A stretch of DNA of 64,000 nt from Spinacia oleracea. Its lineage: Eukaryota; Streptophyta; Magnoliopsida; Caryophyllales; Amaranthaceae. Under the pieces are notes generated by a model, which was not told the DNA's origin, ran no database searches, and saw only the letters and a list, made by a program, of their open reading frames with translations. Positions 55,940 to 64,000 of this stretch are shown one piece after another; position 1 is the first letter of the stretch, and every line of letters begins with the position of its first letter. The stretch is taken from assembly GCF_020520425.1 (NCBI RefSeq), contig NC_079487.1, positions 106,364,141 to 106,428,140 of the forward strand. The letters are read 5' to 3'. Made by a program: the position numbers and the translations under genes.

Positions 55940-58465
55940 TCAGCCACTTTCTTCAATTTTGACCGCTTCTATTTGGACGGGTCCAATTTCTTTGGTGACC
56001 TGGGGTTCATCTTCATGCTTTCGTTTTCCTCTGACTTCAGCAGAATCTTGCTTCCATGCTGACGGGTTGAGGGTCGTCAAGTAACAATCCCTACCCTGTT
56101 GTTGATCTCCATGTATGGTGCCTATAACTCCATCATCCCACACGAACTTCAGAAGCATCAGATGGGTGACGGCTACAGCCTTGATCTGTTTTAAGGTGGG
56201 TCGTCCCAAGATGACATTGTATGCAGTCAGGTCTTTGACAATGAAGAAGTCCACCTCCATTTTTCGCCCATTCTTCCTATCTCCAATTCGAACTGGCAGA
56301 GTGATGACGCCAACAGGATGAATGATACTCCCTCCAAAACCAATGATGGGATAGTGAATTCTTTCGATGGTTTTAGGATCGTGTGCTAGGCGATTGAGGC
56401 ATTCTAGACTCATTATGTCTGACGAGCTTCTCGTGTCTATTAGTATGCGTTTAACTCTCATGTTAGCTATCTTGAATTCAACCACAAGGGGATCATCGTG
56501 CGGCGTGGCTATCCGTCCGCCGTCTGACTCACATATTTCAATCTTTGGGAATGGATCCATGGGCGCTTTGGCTGACAGCAACACTTGTCCTAAGCGGCGA
56601 GCATAATCCTTCTGTCCTCTCATGGTAGGTCCTCCAGCGGCTGGTCCTCCAGATATGACGGCTACAAATCCTCCGTCGTTGTGTTGTCCCTTAGTTGGCG
56701 AGGCAGGGGACTTGTTCCTTTTGTATTGGTTTTTTCCAAAGCCATGAGCATTCTTCTGTAAGTAGTTCTTGAGATGTCCTTTGGAGGCTAGACCATCTAA
56801 AGCCCTCTTCAAGCTTCTACAATTCTTGGTTTCATGTCCTATATCTTCATGGAACTGGCAATATAATTTGGGATCTCGAGTCTCAGCAGGAGACTTCATG
56901 GGGAAGGGTCGATCAAGGTCGTACCTTGCCCCCACGTCTTTTAGTATGGTGAGAAGGTCTGTGTTGTACTCAAAATATTCCCGTTCTTGCGGTCGTTCTT
57001 TCTTGTGCCCAGGAAAGTTGGTATCGTGCTCTTTTGAGAGAGCCCATGTGCCATTTACCCGTGGAGGTTTTCGGTCCACCTTATCCTTCTTCCCGGAGGA
57101 GTCTGTTGTTTCTCCAATCCTCCCTTCCTTTGACGCGCTGCATATTTCCGTTGCATGGATAAATGCTTCAGCCTCGTCTAAGACCTCTGCCATAGTCCTT
57201 ACACTCTTCTTAACTAGGTCAAACTTGAAGGACCCCTTCTTCAATCCCCTGATAAAATTATCAAAAGAGACACCATCTGGCAAATCTGGGATCTGTCCCG
57301 CCTCCAGATTGAAACGCTTCACGTAGCTTCTTAGGGACTCGTCCTTCCCTTGCTGGATCCGTCCTAGATGCATGCTAGTTTTCCTTTCTTCCTTGTGTGC
57401 CATGAACCTTGTAGAGAACAAAGTCTGTAATTCGCTAAAAGAGGCAATTGATCCTGGGGGCAGCCGTTCAAACCATTTAGACGCTACTCCCTTGAGCGTG
57501 GCTGGGAAGTACTTGCACCAAGTGGCTTCATTGGTTCCCTGAACGTACATGTGATGGCGGTATGCAACAAGATGCATGTCGGGATCGGTGGTCCCGTCAT
57601 AAGCTTCAATGGTAGGAGTTTTTACTTTGGGTTCCTTCGGGGCGTTCATGATCTCGTCAGAGAAAGGGGTACTCATGTGCCTTAACGTCAGGTTGTTGAG
57701 TCCTTGCTGAATATGATAAGTTGGTTCACGGCGGTTTGATAGCAGGTGGGGGCGCATGCTTACCCTATGGGGCGTCATCTGGGTCGGTCCACGTGTAGTG
57801 GGATAAAATGGCGGGTCTTCCATCACAGGGGTGGACCCGGTGTCTGATAGTTCAGATTCAGCCTCATAGTGTTCTTGACGCCTTGAAGCTGGTCGCAAGA
57901 TGGCTGGGGGACTTCCCCTAGATGATGGTCGTATGACCGGGTCCCTTCGAGGTAAGAAGGTGGGTGGGTCACGGCCATCTTCCGAGTTCTCAGGCACAGG
58001 GCTAACTCCCCTGCTTGTTTGTGGACGAGAACCTTCTCCAGCTCTCCAGACGTTGGACCTGAGCGGCATTCTGCTTATCCGGTTGACGCCTAGACTGAGG
58101 GGCCTCTGCGGAGCCGTCCTCTCAGCGCAGTAGATCATCATGTTTTTCCGAATTTCATCTTGCAGTGTAGTGCTCATCTGTTGTCGAAAGGTCTGATTCA
58201 TTTGCTGTTGGAATCCTGTTAAAATCTCGCGTAGGGAGCCCACCGATACTGCCAAATCTAGATTCTCATCCAACACGACGTCTCGGACGCTAGGGCTTAG
58301 ATGGCCGCCTGGCGGAGACACCTCGGTTATTGGTTCTTCTTCTACCACCACCTCAGCTTGCGTTCTTCCTGGTGTGTTCCCTGCATTTGCAATTCGATTG
58401 GTCTCTTCAATGTGCCGTCTCTCTTCTTCACCAGCATGCTCTCTGTCAGAGTGTAGTTCGGCCAT
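55940..58465 (-). CDS. gag-protease polyprotein of Tat-like element
   Basis: A minus-strand frame from ATG at 58465 (MAELHSDREHAG); the frame is open slightly further upstream across the primer site. The N-terminal third is low-complexity. A Ty3/Gypsy gag core follows: TPTIEAYDGTTDPDMHL, KGVASKWFERLPPGSI, FSTRFMAHKEERKTS, GKDESLRSYVKRF. A Cys/His motif CQFHEDIGHETKNC lies near 56.84 kb. A retroviral-type aspartic protease region (ILIDTRSSSDIM, HYPIIGFGG, NVILGRPTL) ends the protein. The active-site triad usually written DTG/DSG reads DTR here (Arg codon at 56429-56431), so the protease is probably inactive. The frame stops where reverse transcriptase would begin. Confidence 0.88.
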   Translation of the reverse strand: MAELHSDREHAGEEERRHIEETNRIANAGNTPGRTQAEVVVEEEPITEVSPPGGHLSPSVRDVVLDENLDLAVSVGSLREILTGFQQQMNQTFRQQMSTTLQDEIRKNMMIYCAERTAPQRPLSLGVNRISRMPLRSNVWRAGEGSRPQTSRGVSPVPENSEDGRDPPTFLPRRDPVIRPSSRGSPPAILRPASRRQEHYEAESELSDTGSTPVMEDPPFYPTTRGPTQMTPHRVSMRPHLLSNRREPTYHIQQGLNNLTLRHMSTPFSDEIMNAPKEPKVKTPTIEAYDGTTDPDMHLVAYRHHMYVQGTNEATWCKYFPATLKGVASKWFERLPPGSIASFSELQTLFSTRFMAHKEERKTSMHLGRIQQGKDESLRSYVKRFNLEAGQIPDLPDGVSFDNFIRGLKKGSFKFDLVKKSVRTMAEVLDEAEAFIHATEICSASKEGRIGETTDSSGKKDKVDRKPPRVNGTWALSKEHDTNFPGHKKERPQEREYFEYNTDLLTILKDVGARYDLDRPFPMKSPAETRDPKLYCQFHEDIGHETKNCRSLKRALDGLASKGHLKNYLQKNAHGFGKNQYKRNKSPASPTKGQHNDGGFVAVISGGPAAGGPTMRGQKDYARRLGQVLLSAKAPMDPFPKIEICESDGGRIATPHDDPLVVEFKIANMRVKRILIDTRSSSDIMSLECLNRLAHDPKTIERIHYPIIGFGGSIIHPVGVITLPVRIGDRKNGRKMEVDFFIVKDLTAYNVILGRPTLKQIKAVAVTHLMLLKFVWDDGVIGTIHGDQQQGRDCYLTTLNPSAWKQDSAEVRGKRKHEDEPQVTKEIGPVQIEAVKIEESG

Positions 58466-58496
58466 GACACTGTACCACCCCACAGACGGCGCCAAA

Positions 58497-58966
58497 TCTT
58501 GTGGGATCTTTTACGGTGCTGACGTGGCACGCGCTCCTCGGAGGTATCAAGTATGACTTGGCACGAACTTCTGGCAACCTGCAAAACAAGAATATTCCCA
58601 TAGGAATATTCCCTCCGATGCTTAAGTAAGTATAAGCTAGAGAGATAAGTAATTTGTAGAGAGAAGGCAGAGCAAAGATAAGTTTTATGTTGGTCGGCAA
58701 GAATTGAATGCCCTTTTACCTAGGGATCTGCACTATTTACAGTGCTAGGGTTTCTCGGGAACTGATCCTGCATGATTGAGTGTTTACGCAAGATTGGGAC
58801 ACGTGTCCTTCATTGGTTTTGGAGGCTTGTTTAGGGCCAATGTGGTCCTCTTAATTGCTTGGGCCTGGGCCCTGTGAAGTTTGAGAAATGCCCGTGGGCA
58901 AGCTTTTGGGCTCTTTCTTCTGGGCTTTGATAGTGCAGTCAGGTGACATTCTTTTAGGCCACATCA
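58497..58966 (-). repeat. 5' LTR of Tat-like element
   Basis: 470 bp, about 98.3% identical to the 3' LTR by eye. Its minus-strand end reads ..CACAAGA, next to the primer site. Confidence 0.92.
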
Positions 58967-58970
58967 ATTA

Positions 58971-59150
58971 CACTACAAGAAATTGTACCATTAACGACGG
59001 AAAATCCCGTTGCTAAAGGCCAATAATCGTTGATTCACGACGGGATTTCCTGTCGCGAACCCGTCATAAAAGGGGGCGTCGTTAATGGAAAATCTCGTCG
59101 TTAACCCGTCATAAAAGATATTTGCGACGGTTGTTCCCGTCTTTGTTGGG
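58971..59150 (+). mobile_element. truncated CACTA element end
   Basis: It begins CACTACAAGAAATTGTACC and runs parallel to the reverse complement of the CACTA MITE at 36772-37040, through TCGCGAACCCGTCAT and GCGACGGTTGTTCCCGTC. Similarity stops near GGGTTGTCAACC, after which an unrelated repeat with two TTCGGCCGAAC palindromes starts. The second terminus was not found. Confidence 0.8.
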
Positions 59151-59858
59151 TTGTCAACCACCTAAGAGTTCGGCCGAACTTCCAGCAGGTTCGGCCGAAC
59201 TTCCCCTGCTGCATGACAACTTCTCGTAAAATAGTCATAACTCCCTCATTTCTCATCGAAAATGAGCTTATGACTAGGTGTTGGAAAGATATTGAGCCAA
59301 GCTTTCACCTCCAACTTGAATCAACTCAATCTAATGAGTAGATCATGAGATATGTCCATTTGAAGTCAGACCTTCCACTATAACACCCTAACATCCTTCA
59401 AGGAAGATTCGAGGCACACATAACAGATAAGATTGTTAGGAGTTTAGTGGAAGATAATAGTCTCAATTTTAATGCGTATATTCAGTCGCAAAAGTATACG
59501 AATTATAGTAGTATAAATATTATGAAGGCAAAGTAAAACAGAGTACTAAAAAGAGAAGAGATAAGAAGGTTAAATTAATTAGGGTGTATTCTCTTCCCCT
59601 TTTAATAACACATGAACTTATATGATCCAATTGATACTTATTAGACCGGATATATACTCCACAACTTATTAATCTGATTGGACTTGATTGTAATAATTTT
59701 GACCTTATTGAAATTTATTGGACGTCATTGATGTGATTGAAACTTATGTGAATGCATTTAATAATTTATTAGACTTAAAACTTATTTAAATAAGTTGAGT
59801 ACTCAACCTTAGTGTATGTTGCTAAGGTGGCCAAATACTTACTGTATGCATATTAGTT
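59151..59858. other. intergenic; repeat-like with two TTCGGCCGAAC palindromes
   Basis: TTCGGCCGAAC occurs twice (about 59169-59179 and 59191-59201) in a GTTCGGCCGAACTTCC context. The rest is AT-rich with no gene recognised. It may be the interior of a larger CACTA element or another insertion. Confidence 0.35.
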
Positions 59859-59867
59859 TATTTTTTA

Positions 59868-60526
59868 GGACAATGATAAAGGTCGCAAGTTGCACAACAT
59901 TTAGGGCTCGTTTGGTTGACATAGGAATTTAATTCCTATAGGAAGTTGTAATTCAAGGGAAATTATTTCCCTTGTTAAATTCATGGGAATTTTCTTAATT
60001 TGTTTGGTTGACAATATGGGAATTTATAATTCCCATGAATTTTGATTGACCAAGGGGGAGCTAGGTAATTAACTTCCCATGTTTTGTAGGAATTCCAACT
60101 TCCCATGAATTCCAACTTCCTCCATTTTTACTTTTTTATGTCAACCAAACAACTACACTATCTATAAATTCCCATGAATTCCCACTACCCCATTTTTAAT
60201 TGTCAACCAAACAACCCCTTAGTTGTCGCAATCTTACGTGTCACAGTTTAATTGGTACATATAGACGTCACGTAGGCTACGTGTCATCATAATATTTTTA
60301 CTACCAATGCAATATTTGTACTATGAAAATATGTAAATAAGGTAGTCGATATGAAAACGGAAACAAATAAGAATATTAAGATTTTCCTACCTTTTTTTAT
60401 AACATGTATAATATATAATATAAGTTAAATATTTTAATTATCAATTTAAATCATGACACATAAGCATCCTATGTCATCATTGTGACACGGCTTAAAAGTC
60501 GCATGTTGCGACCTTTATCATTTTCG
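59868..60526. mobile_element. Mutator-like MITE with 9-bp TSD, interrupted by a Tourist MITE
   Basis: Inverted termini share AATGATAAAGGTCGCAA (left about 59872, right complement ending about 60522). They are flanked by the 9-bp duplication TATTTTTTA (59859-59867, 60527-60535). A Tourist-like element sits inside the left arm. Confidence 0.75.
59904..60218. mobile_element. Tourist-like (PIF/Harbinger) MITE nested in the Mutator MITE
   Basis: 315 bp. Termini are GGGCTCGTTTGGTTGAC and GTCAACCAAACAACCCC, with TTA on both sides (59901-59903, 60219-60221). The AATTCCCATGAATT-rich body is partly self-complementary. Confidence 0.85.
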
Positions 60527-60535
60527 TATTTTTTA

Positions 60536-61017
60536 TAGTAATACACAACTTATTTTGAGTCGAACGATGTAATTTTTACGTTATTGATGTTGTAACTTTT
60601 GTGTAAAATCTTGTGATACTTGTAAGATCGACCATATCTATTAACAATAAAATCATACTCCCTCATTCTCTATTTGTTCTTCATAAAAAATTCTAATCAG
60701 GAAGAAAAAAAAAGGAGGGGGTAATTGTTAGTAGAAAACCTATTACTATTAACAATAAATTGTAATTATTTGATCGACAATAAGATCACAACTTTCTAAT
60801 AATAAAGTATAACTAATGTATCATAAAGTTTAACTGTAGCTTTATACGGAGTACTATAAGACGGTATTAATTAAAAGTTTGAATTATTCATGTGTGTAAA
60901 TATATGAGTTAGTTTAACAATGATTTAAGAAATTGTTCTTCTGTAGGTCATAATCACTGAAAAGTTATAGTCATCATCATCTATTATTAAAAGCGACTAC
61001 ACTTGTTTAGAAGTAAT
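60536..61017. other. intergenic, nothing recognised
   Basis: AT-rich DNA with TACGGAGTA at 60845. A TCTATTATTAAAAGCG stretch near 60980 resembles a Helitron 5' end but has no partner. Confidence 0.35.
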
Positions 61018-61515
61018 TAGTTGTTGGACCGTGCTATAGCGCGCACGATCTCCCAAGGTATATAAATTTATTTGCAGAAATATTAAGTAAAATATTGACA
61101 TTTACAAATTTACATTAAATATAATGCTAAAAACGCAATGCTAAAGTTCGATTTGCATGTAATTAATAATATGAAATCATACATATGTTTACAATATTTG
61201 TGTCATTGATATTGTAGCATTCCACAAGCAACATTGATATGAGAGACGAGAGGGCGGAGGAAAGATAGGTTAGATAGAGTGACGGGAGAAATTCGGTGGA
61301 AGGGTTGTTGGGTTGCCAGCAAAAGGAAGAAGACAAGGCAAAATAGAAAAAAAGGAGACAAATGGTAGCAATATGACCAAGAGTATAATTGTCACAACAC
61401 TATTGATAAGAATAAGACAAAAAAATATTAAGGCAAAAAATGAGGGCAAAATAGTAAGTGCACTATTGGGTGAATAGTAATAGAAGTTCAAGGCTTTATA
61501 AGTGTTAGGATTAGA
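61018..61515 (-). mobile_element. probable non-autonomous Helitron
   Basis: On the minus strand the 3' end has the hairpin CGTGCGCGCTATAGCACG, a nine-base spacer GTCCAACAA and CTAA, then T. The proposed 5' end TCTAATCCTAACAC (61515) is preceded by T rather than A, so that boundary is less certain. Confidence 0.45.
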
Positions 61516-62160
61516 ACAAATGGAAGAAGTTATCCGGCGTAGAACAGACTCCATCTCAATGTTCACATAATGCATTCTTAATTACTTTCCACTATTAATC
61601 TTTTTCAAAGTATTCTATGGACTCCCGAGTACGAAGTACGAGCACAATATTATTCTTATTGATGCAATGTATTTTTTGGATTCGTTTTTTCCTTAAAAAG
61701 TTGCACAAATCATTGATATATACGTAGTATGGAGTAATTTATTCAATTCACCATCAACCCTACTCCGTATGTGTGAATGATAAATTATTTACCGCATACG
61801 AACAATAGTTGAGATAATCTTTTGCCAATAGTTATAGTCCCCACAATAAAAATGGTAGTAGCCTAGTAAGAGTAGACTATTACTCTAGTAGTACTTGTAC
61901 AGTCCTACTGGGTAGAGACCGTAGAGTGGTAGACTGGTAGTGCAATAAAAACCCAGTAGCTATAAATAAAATAAAATAAAATAAATAAATAAATAAATCG
62001 ACATGGAAACGACAATTTATCCACGTTGTCTCTTTTCTTACCTTCCGATCAAAATAAATAATCAACGACCCAGTATTTTCCAAATTAATTGGTCCCCCCC
62101 TCCCTCTATTCAAAAGAAAAGAAAGAAAATTAAAATTCCCAATTTAATTTCGGCGGCTTC
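61516..62160. other. intergenic upstream of KNOX gene; AAATA-rich repeat
   Basis: It contains TACGAAGTA (61630), TACTCCGTA (61761) and an imperfect (ATAAA)n run at 61963-61998. No gene was recognised. It is likely part of the KNOX upstream region. Confidence 0.4.
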
Positions 62161-62386
62161 CTTTAATATATAAATAAATAAATTATCATCATCTTCCCTC
62201 TAAATAAATAAAAAATCAATCTTTCTTCTCTCCCACCATTTTCCCGACCATTTTTCTCTCTCCTCTTTCACAAACTCTCTTCTTCTTCACCATATATTAT
62301 ACAATTACATTTATTTTTATTCATGGACCGTCTCTTATAAATATTAATCTTTCCCTCCTTTTTTTTTATTTCTTGAAACAAAAAAA
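62161..62386 (+). promoter_or_regulatory. core promoter and 5' UTR of KNOX gene
   Basis: The TATA-like TATATAAATA lies at 62167-62176, about 210 bp before the start codon. It is followed by a C/T-rich leader (TCTTTCTTCTCTCCC, CTCTCTCCTCTTTC). The transcription start is inferred at about 30 bp after the TATA motif. Confidence 0.5.
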
Positions 62387-62992
62387 ATGGCGTACCATCA
62401 CAACCACCACCTCTCACAAGCGGAAATGGCAGCGCAATTCGCCGGAGAACAAACTCATTCACCAAACCACCACCAACAACAGCTCCAACACCATCAAAGA
62501 CAACTCCAACACCACCAGCCAAACTGGCTAACCTCCGCTATCCTCGGCTCATCCGCCGGTGCCGGCGAAGGAGGGAGTAACTTCTTTAAAATCCACTCGG
62601 TAGACGACTCGGGAGCGATGTCGGCAATTCCGTCACAACCTGGCGAGTTGACTCACAATGAGGAGGCCGGGAAGCCAGAGATCGGAGACGGTGAAGTCTC
62701 CGGTAGCGGAGGAAACAGCGGTGGAGGAGATAGAGGGGGAGAACAACAACAACAGCAGCAACAGCAGGTGAATTGGCAGAATGCGAAGTTTAAGGCGGAG
62801 GTATTAGGGCATCCGCTTTACGAGCAGCTGTTGTCGGCGCATGTAGCGTGTTTGAGGATCGCAACTCCGGTGGACCAGTTGCCGAGGATTGACGCACAGC
62901 TTGCTCAGTCGCAAAACGTCGTGGCTAAGTATTCTGCGCTTGGGAATGGTCACAATTTGGTTGGTGATGATAAGGAGTTGGACCAATTCATG
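62387..62992 (+). CDS. class II KNOX homeobox protein, exon 1 (KNAT3/KNAT4-like, partial)
   Basis: Exon 1 encodes 202 residues and ends in frame at a GT donor (..GACCAATTCATG, then GTATATTA). [11 protein letters not shown] resembles the start of Arabidopsis KNAT3. The N-terminus is His/Gln-rich, then Gly/Ser-rich, with eight glutamines at about residues 119-126. From about residue 128 the KNOX1 domain begins: [20 protein letters not shown], then [20 protein letters not shown] and the [12 protein letters not shown] end. KNOX2, ELK and the TALE homeodomain lie in later exons beyond the window, so the protein is incomplete here, not truncated. Class II KNOX proteins are nuclear transcription factors acting with BELL partners in organ differentiation and secondary walls. 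KNAT3, KNAT4 and KNAT5 cannot be separated from exon 1 alone; synteny favours the KNAT4 position. Confidence 0.93.
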
Positions 62993-64000
62993 GTATATTA
63001 TTCTTATTTTCCCTTAATTTTTGGTTAATTGTGATTTAATTGAATTATTTTTGGGTTAGGTTGAAGAGTGTGAGATTAGATGATGATCTTTTCAAAATTT
63101 ATAATCTAATTTGATAAGAATGGTGTTTGGTTTAATTGTTAGGTTTTTTTTTTTTTTTTTGTTGATTAAAGAAGTACAGGATTTTAAATGGGGTCATGAT
63201 TGACTTGATGGTTAATTTTGAGATTCTTGAGGAAAAGCCACTAGTTATTTGATTTTTTTTTTTTTTGAAAATTAAGGTTTTAAATGTGTTTTTCTGGTGG
63301 TGTTAGTTGATTGCGTGGGATAAGATTGCGGACATCTGGACCTCCGTAATGAAGAGAGGTGACGGATTTTGTTGGATACTTGGTACAGTATGATTTTTGT
63401 CTGGGTCCATGGAAGACGCAAAGACGTGTTTAACGTTTGTACGAGTAATATAGGAGTGAGGATATGAACTTGAGACCTAATACGCCTACGACATTTGTTG
63501 TCATTGTAGATATTTTTATAATTTGGTTGGGGGGTGGCATGTTGATTGAATTGAAACAAAGCTTAAATTATTTCAAAAAAGGGTTTTAGGAGTTTGGGAT
63601 TTTATTGAATTCAATATTAGGAGAGAAGAAGGTGGGTTGCTTTTTGGCATTTAGCAATTTTAGCTTAGCGCTTTGCATTTGTTTTTTACCTCTTCCCAAT
63701 GGGAGTTCTGTAATTTCAGCCTTTTGGAAGGAAGATAGATACAAAGATTCTTCCAATGTCAACTTTCTATGGGAAGAATAAGCAAATTGGTTTTCTTCTT
63801 TTTTGTTTAAGTGTCCTAAATTTGCATGTATTCCTCAAACTTGTACAGTTGTATGCTGGTTTTGCATTATTCTAATTTCTAATTGTACCACAATCTTCAA
63901 GTTTTTTTTTGTATGTCTCTAATCGAAAACTTCTAATTCTATGTCTAATCACCATAAAAATGATATTAATGTTTCTTCTTTTCCAGAACCCTTGACAAAA
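62993..64000 (+). other. start of KNOX intron 1
   Basis: The intron begins GTATATTA and no second exon is seen before the window ends. An AG at 63966-63967 (TTTTCCAG) is followed by AACCCTTGA, which would stop at once and is not the expected exon 2. T-rich tracts occur at about 63146-63160 and 63253-63264. Confidence 0.7.

Larger units (their letters stand above)
51508..58966 (-). mobile_element. non-autonomous Ty3/Gypsy Tat-like element with antisense ORF
   Basis: A 7459-bp element on the minus strand with 470-bp LTRs (5' LTR 58497-58966, 3' LTR 51508-51977). It has a perfect 5-bp duplication ATTAC (51503-51507, 58967-58971). The primer site TTGGCGCCGTCTGTGGGG follows the 5' LTR, and the polypurine tract TTGAGGGGCAAA precedes the 3' LTR. 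The LTRs differ at eight positions by eye (about 98.3% identical). Gag-protease (58465-55940) is present. Reverse transcriptase, RNase H and integrase are absent. An extra ORF lies on the opposite strand near the 3' LTR, the arrangement known from Tat/Ogre/Retand elements. Tandem repeats fill 55386-55919. Confidence 0.93.

Noticed and set aside
20250..62386. Search for a MYB gene expected from Arabidopsis synteny
   Set aside because: No R2R3 motif or other non-transposon coding exon was recognised in this interval.
63960..64000. Possible exon 2 of the KNOX gene after TTTTCCAG
   Set aside because: The following codons AAC CCT TGA stop at once and do not match the conserved KNOX sequence expected after ..DKELDQFM.
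1..64000. CRISPR arrays, bacterial operons, phage genes and rRNA genes
   Set aside because: None seen. Gene structure, introns and repeats are plant nuclear; the tandem repeats lack regular spacers.

Overview
This is a 64 kb piece of a plant nuclear genome. It is AT-rich, its genes have many GT..AG introns, and most of the non-genic DNA is transposable elements. The abundance of Stowaway-like MITEs starting CTCCCTCCGT and the striking excess of the nonamer TACGGAGTA suggest Caryophyllales, probably Amaranthaceae (spinach/beet/quinoa group). That placement is an inference from repeat style, not from a marker gene.

Three genes are supported. (1) Positions 1-3391, minus: the 5' half of an ALF4 (glomulin-like SCF inhibitor) gene, seven exons, running off the left edge. 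(2) Positions 5688-20249, plus: a complete ten-exon TRS120/TRAPPC9 gene encoding a TRAPPII tethering-complex subunit of 1187 aa. (3) Positions 62387-62992, plus: the first exon of a class II KNOX homeobox gene (KNAT3/KNAT4 type), continuing off the right edge. ALF4 and TRS120 are head-to-head across a 2.3 kb intergenic region. In Arabidopsis the same three gene types are near neighbours (At5g11030, At5g11040, At5g11060, from memory), so this looks like a conserved microsyntenic block whose last interval has grown to about 42 kb through transposon insertion.

Layout: 1-3.4 kb ALF4; 3.4-5.7 kb divergent promoter region with a hAT MITE, an LTR relic and a SINE-like head; 5.7-20.2 kb TRS120, with a non-autonomous LTR element carrying only a gag-like ORF (13.4-15.9 kb) in intron 7 and MITEs in introns 1 and 8; 20.2-62 kb gene-free and full of mobile elements; 62.2-64 kb KNOX promoter, exon 1 and part of intron 1.

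The gene-free part contains a hAT MITE (21.0 kb); Stowaway-type MITEs of several families, some nested; a 3' fragment of a non-LTR retroposon with a 17-bp target duplication (24.8 kb); a young Ty1/Copia element with two premature TGA codons, inserted inside a MITE (29.7-35.0 kb); a CACTA MITE (36.8 kb); a SIRE-like solo LTR (38.0-39.1 kb); Helitron ends; a Mutator-type MITE with long inverted repeats (50.9 kb); and a Ty3/Gypsy Tat-like element on the minus strand (51.5-59.0 kb) that keeps gag-protease and an antisense extra ORF but has lost reverse transcriptase, RNase H and integrase. A Tourist-in-Mutator nest lies at 59.9-60.5 kb.

The most unusual signal not explained by these features is the dispersed 9-mer TACGGAGTA/TACTCCGTA (20 exact copies, against roughly 0.4 expected) plus seven copies of the variant TACGAAGTA/TACTTCGTA. 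Two of the variant copies directly abut Stowaway MITEs.
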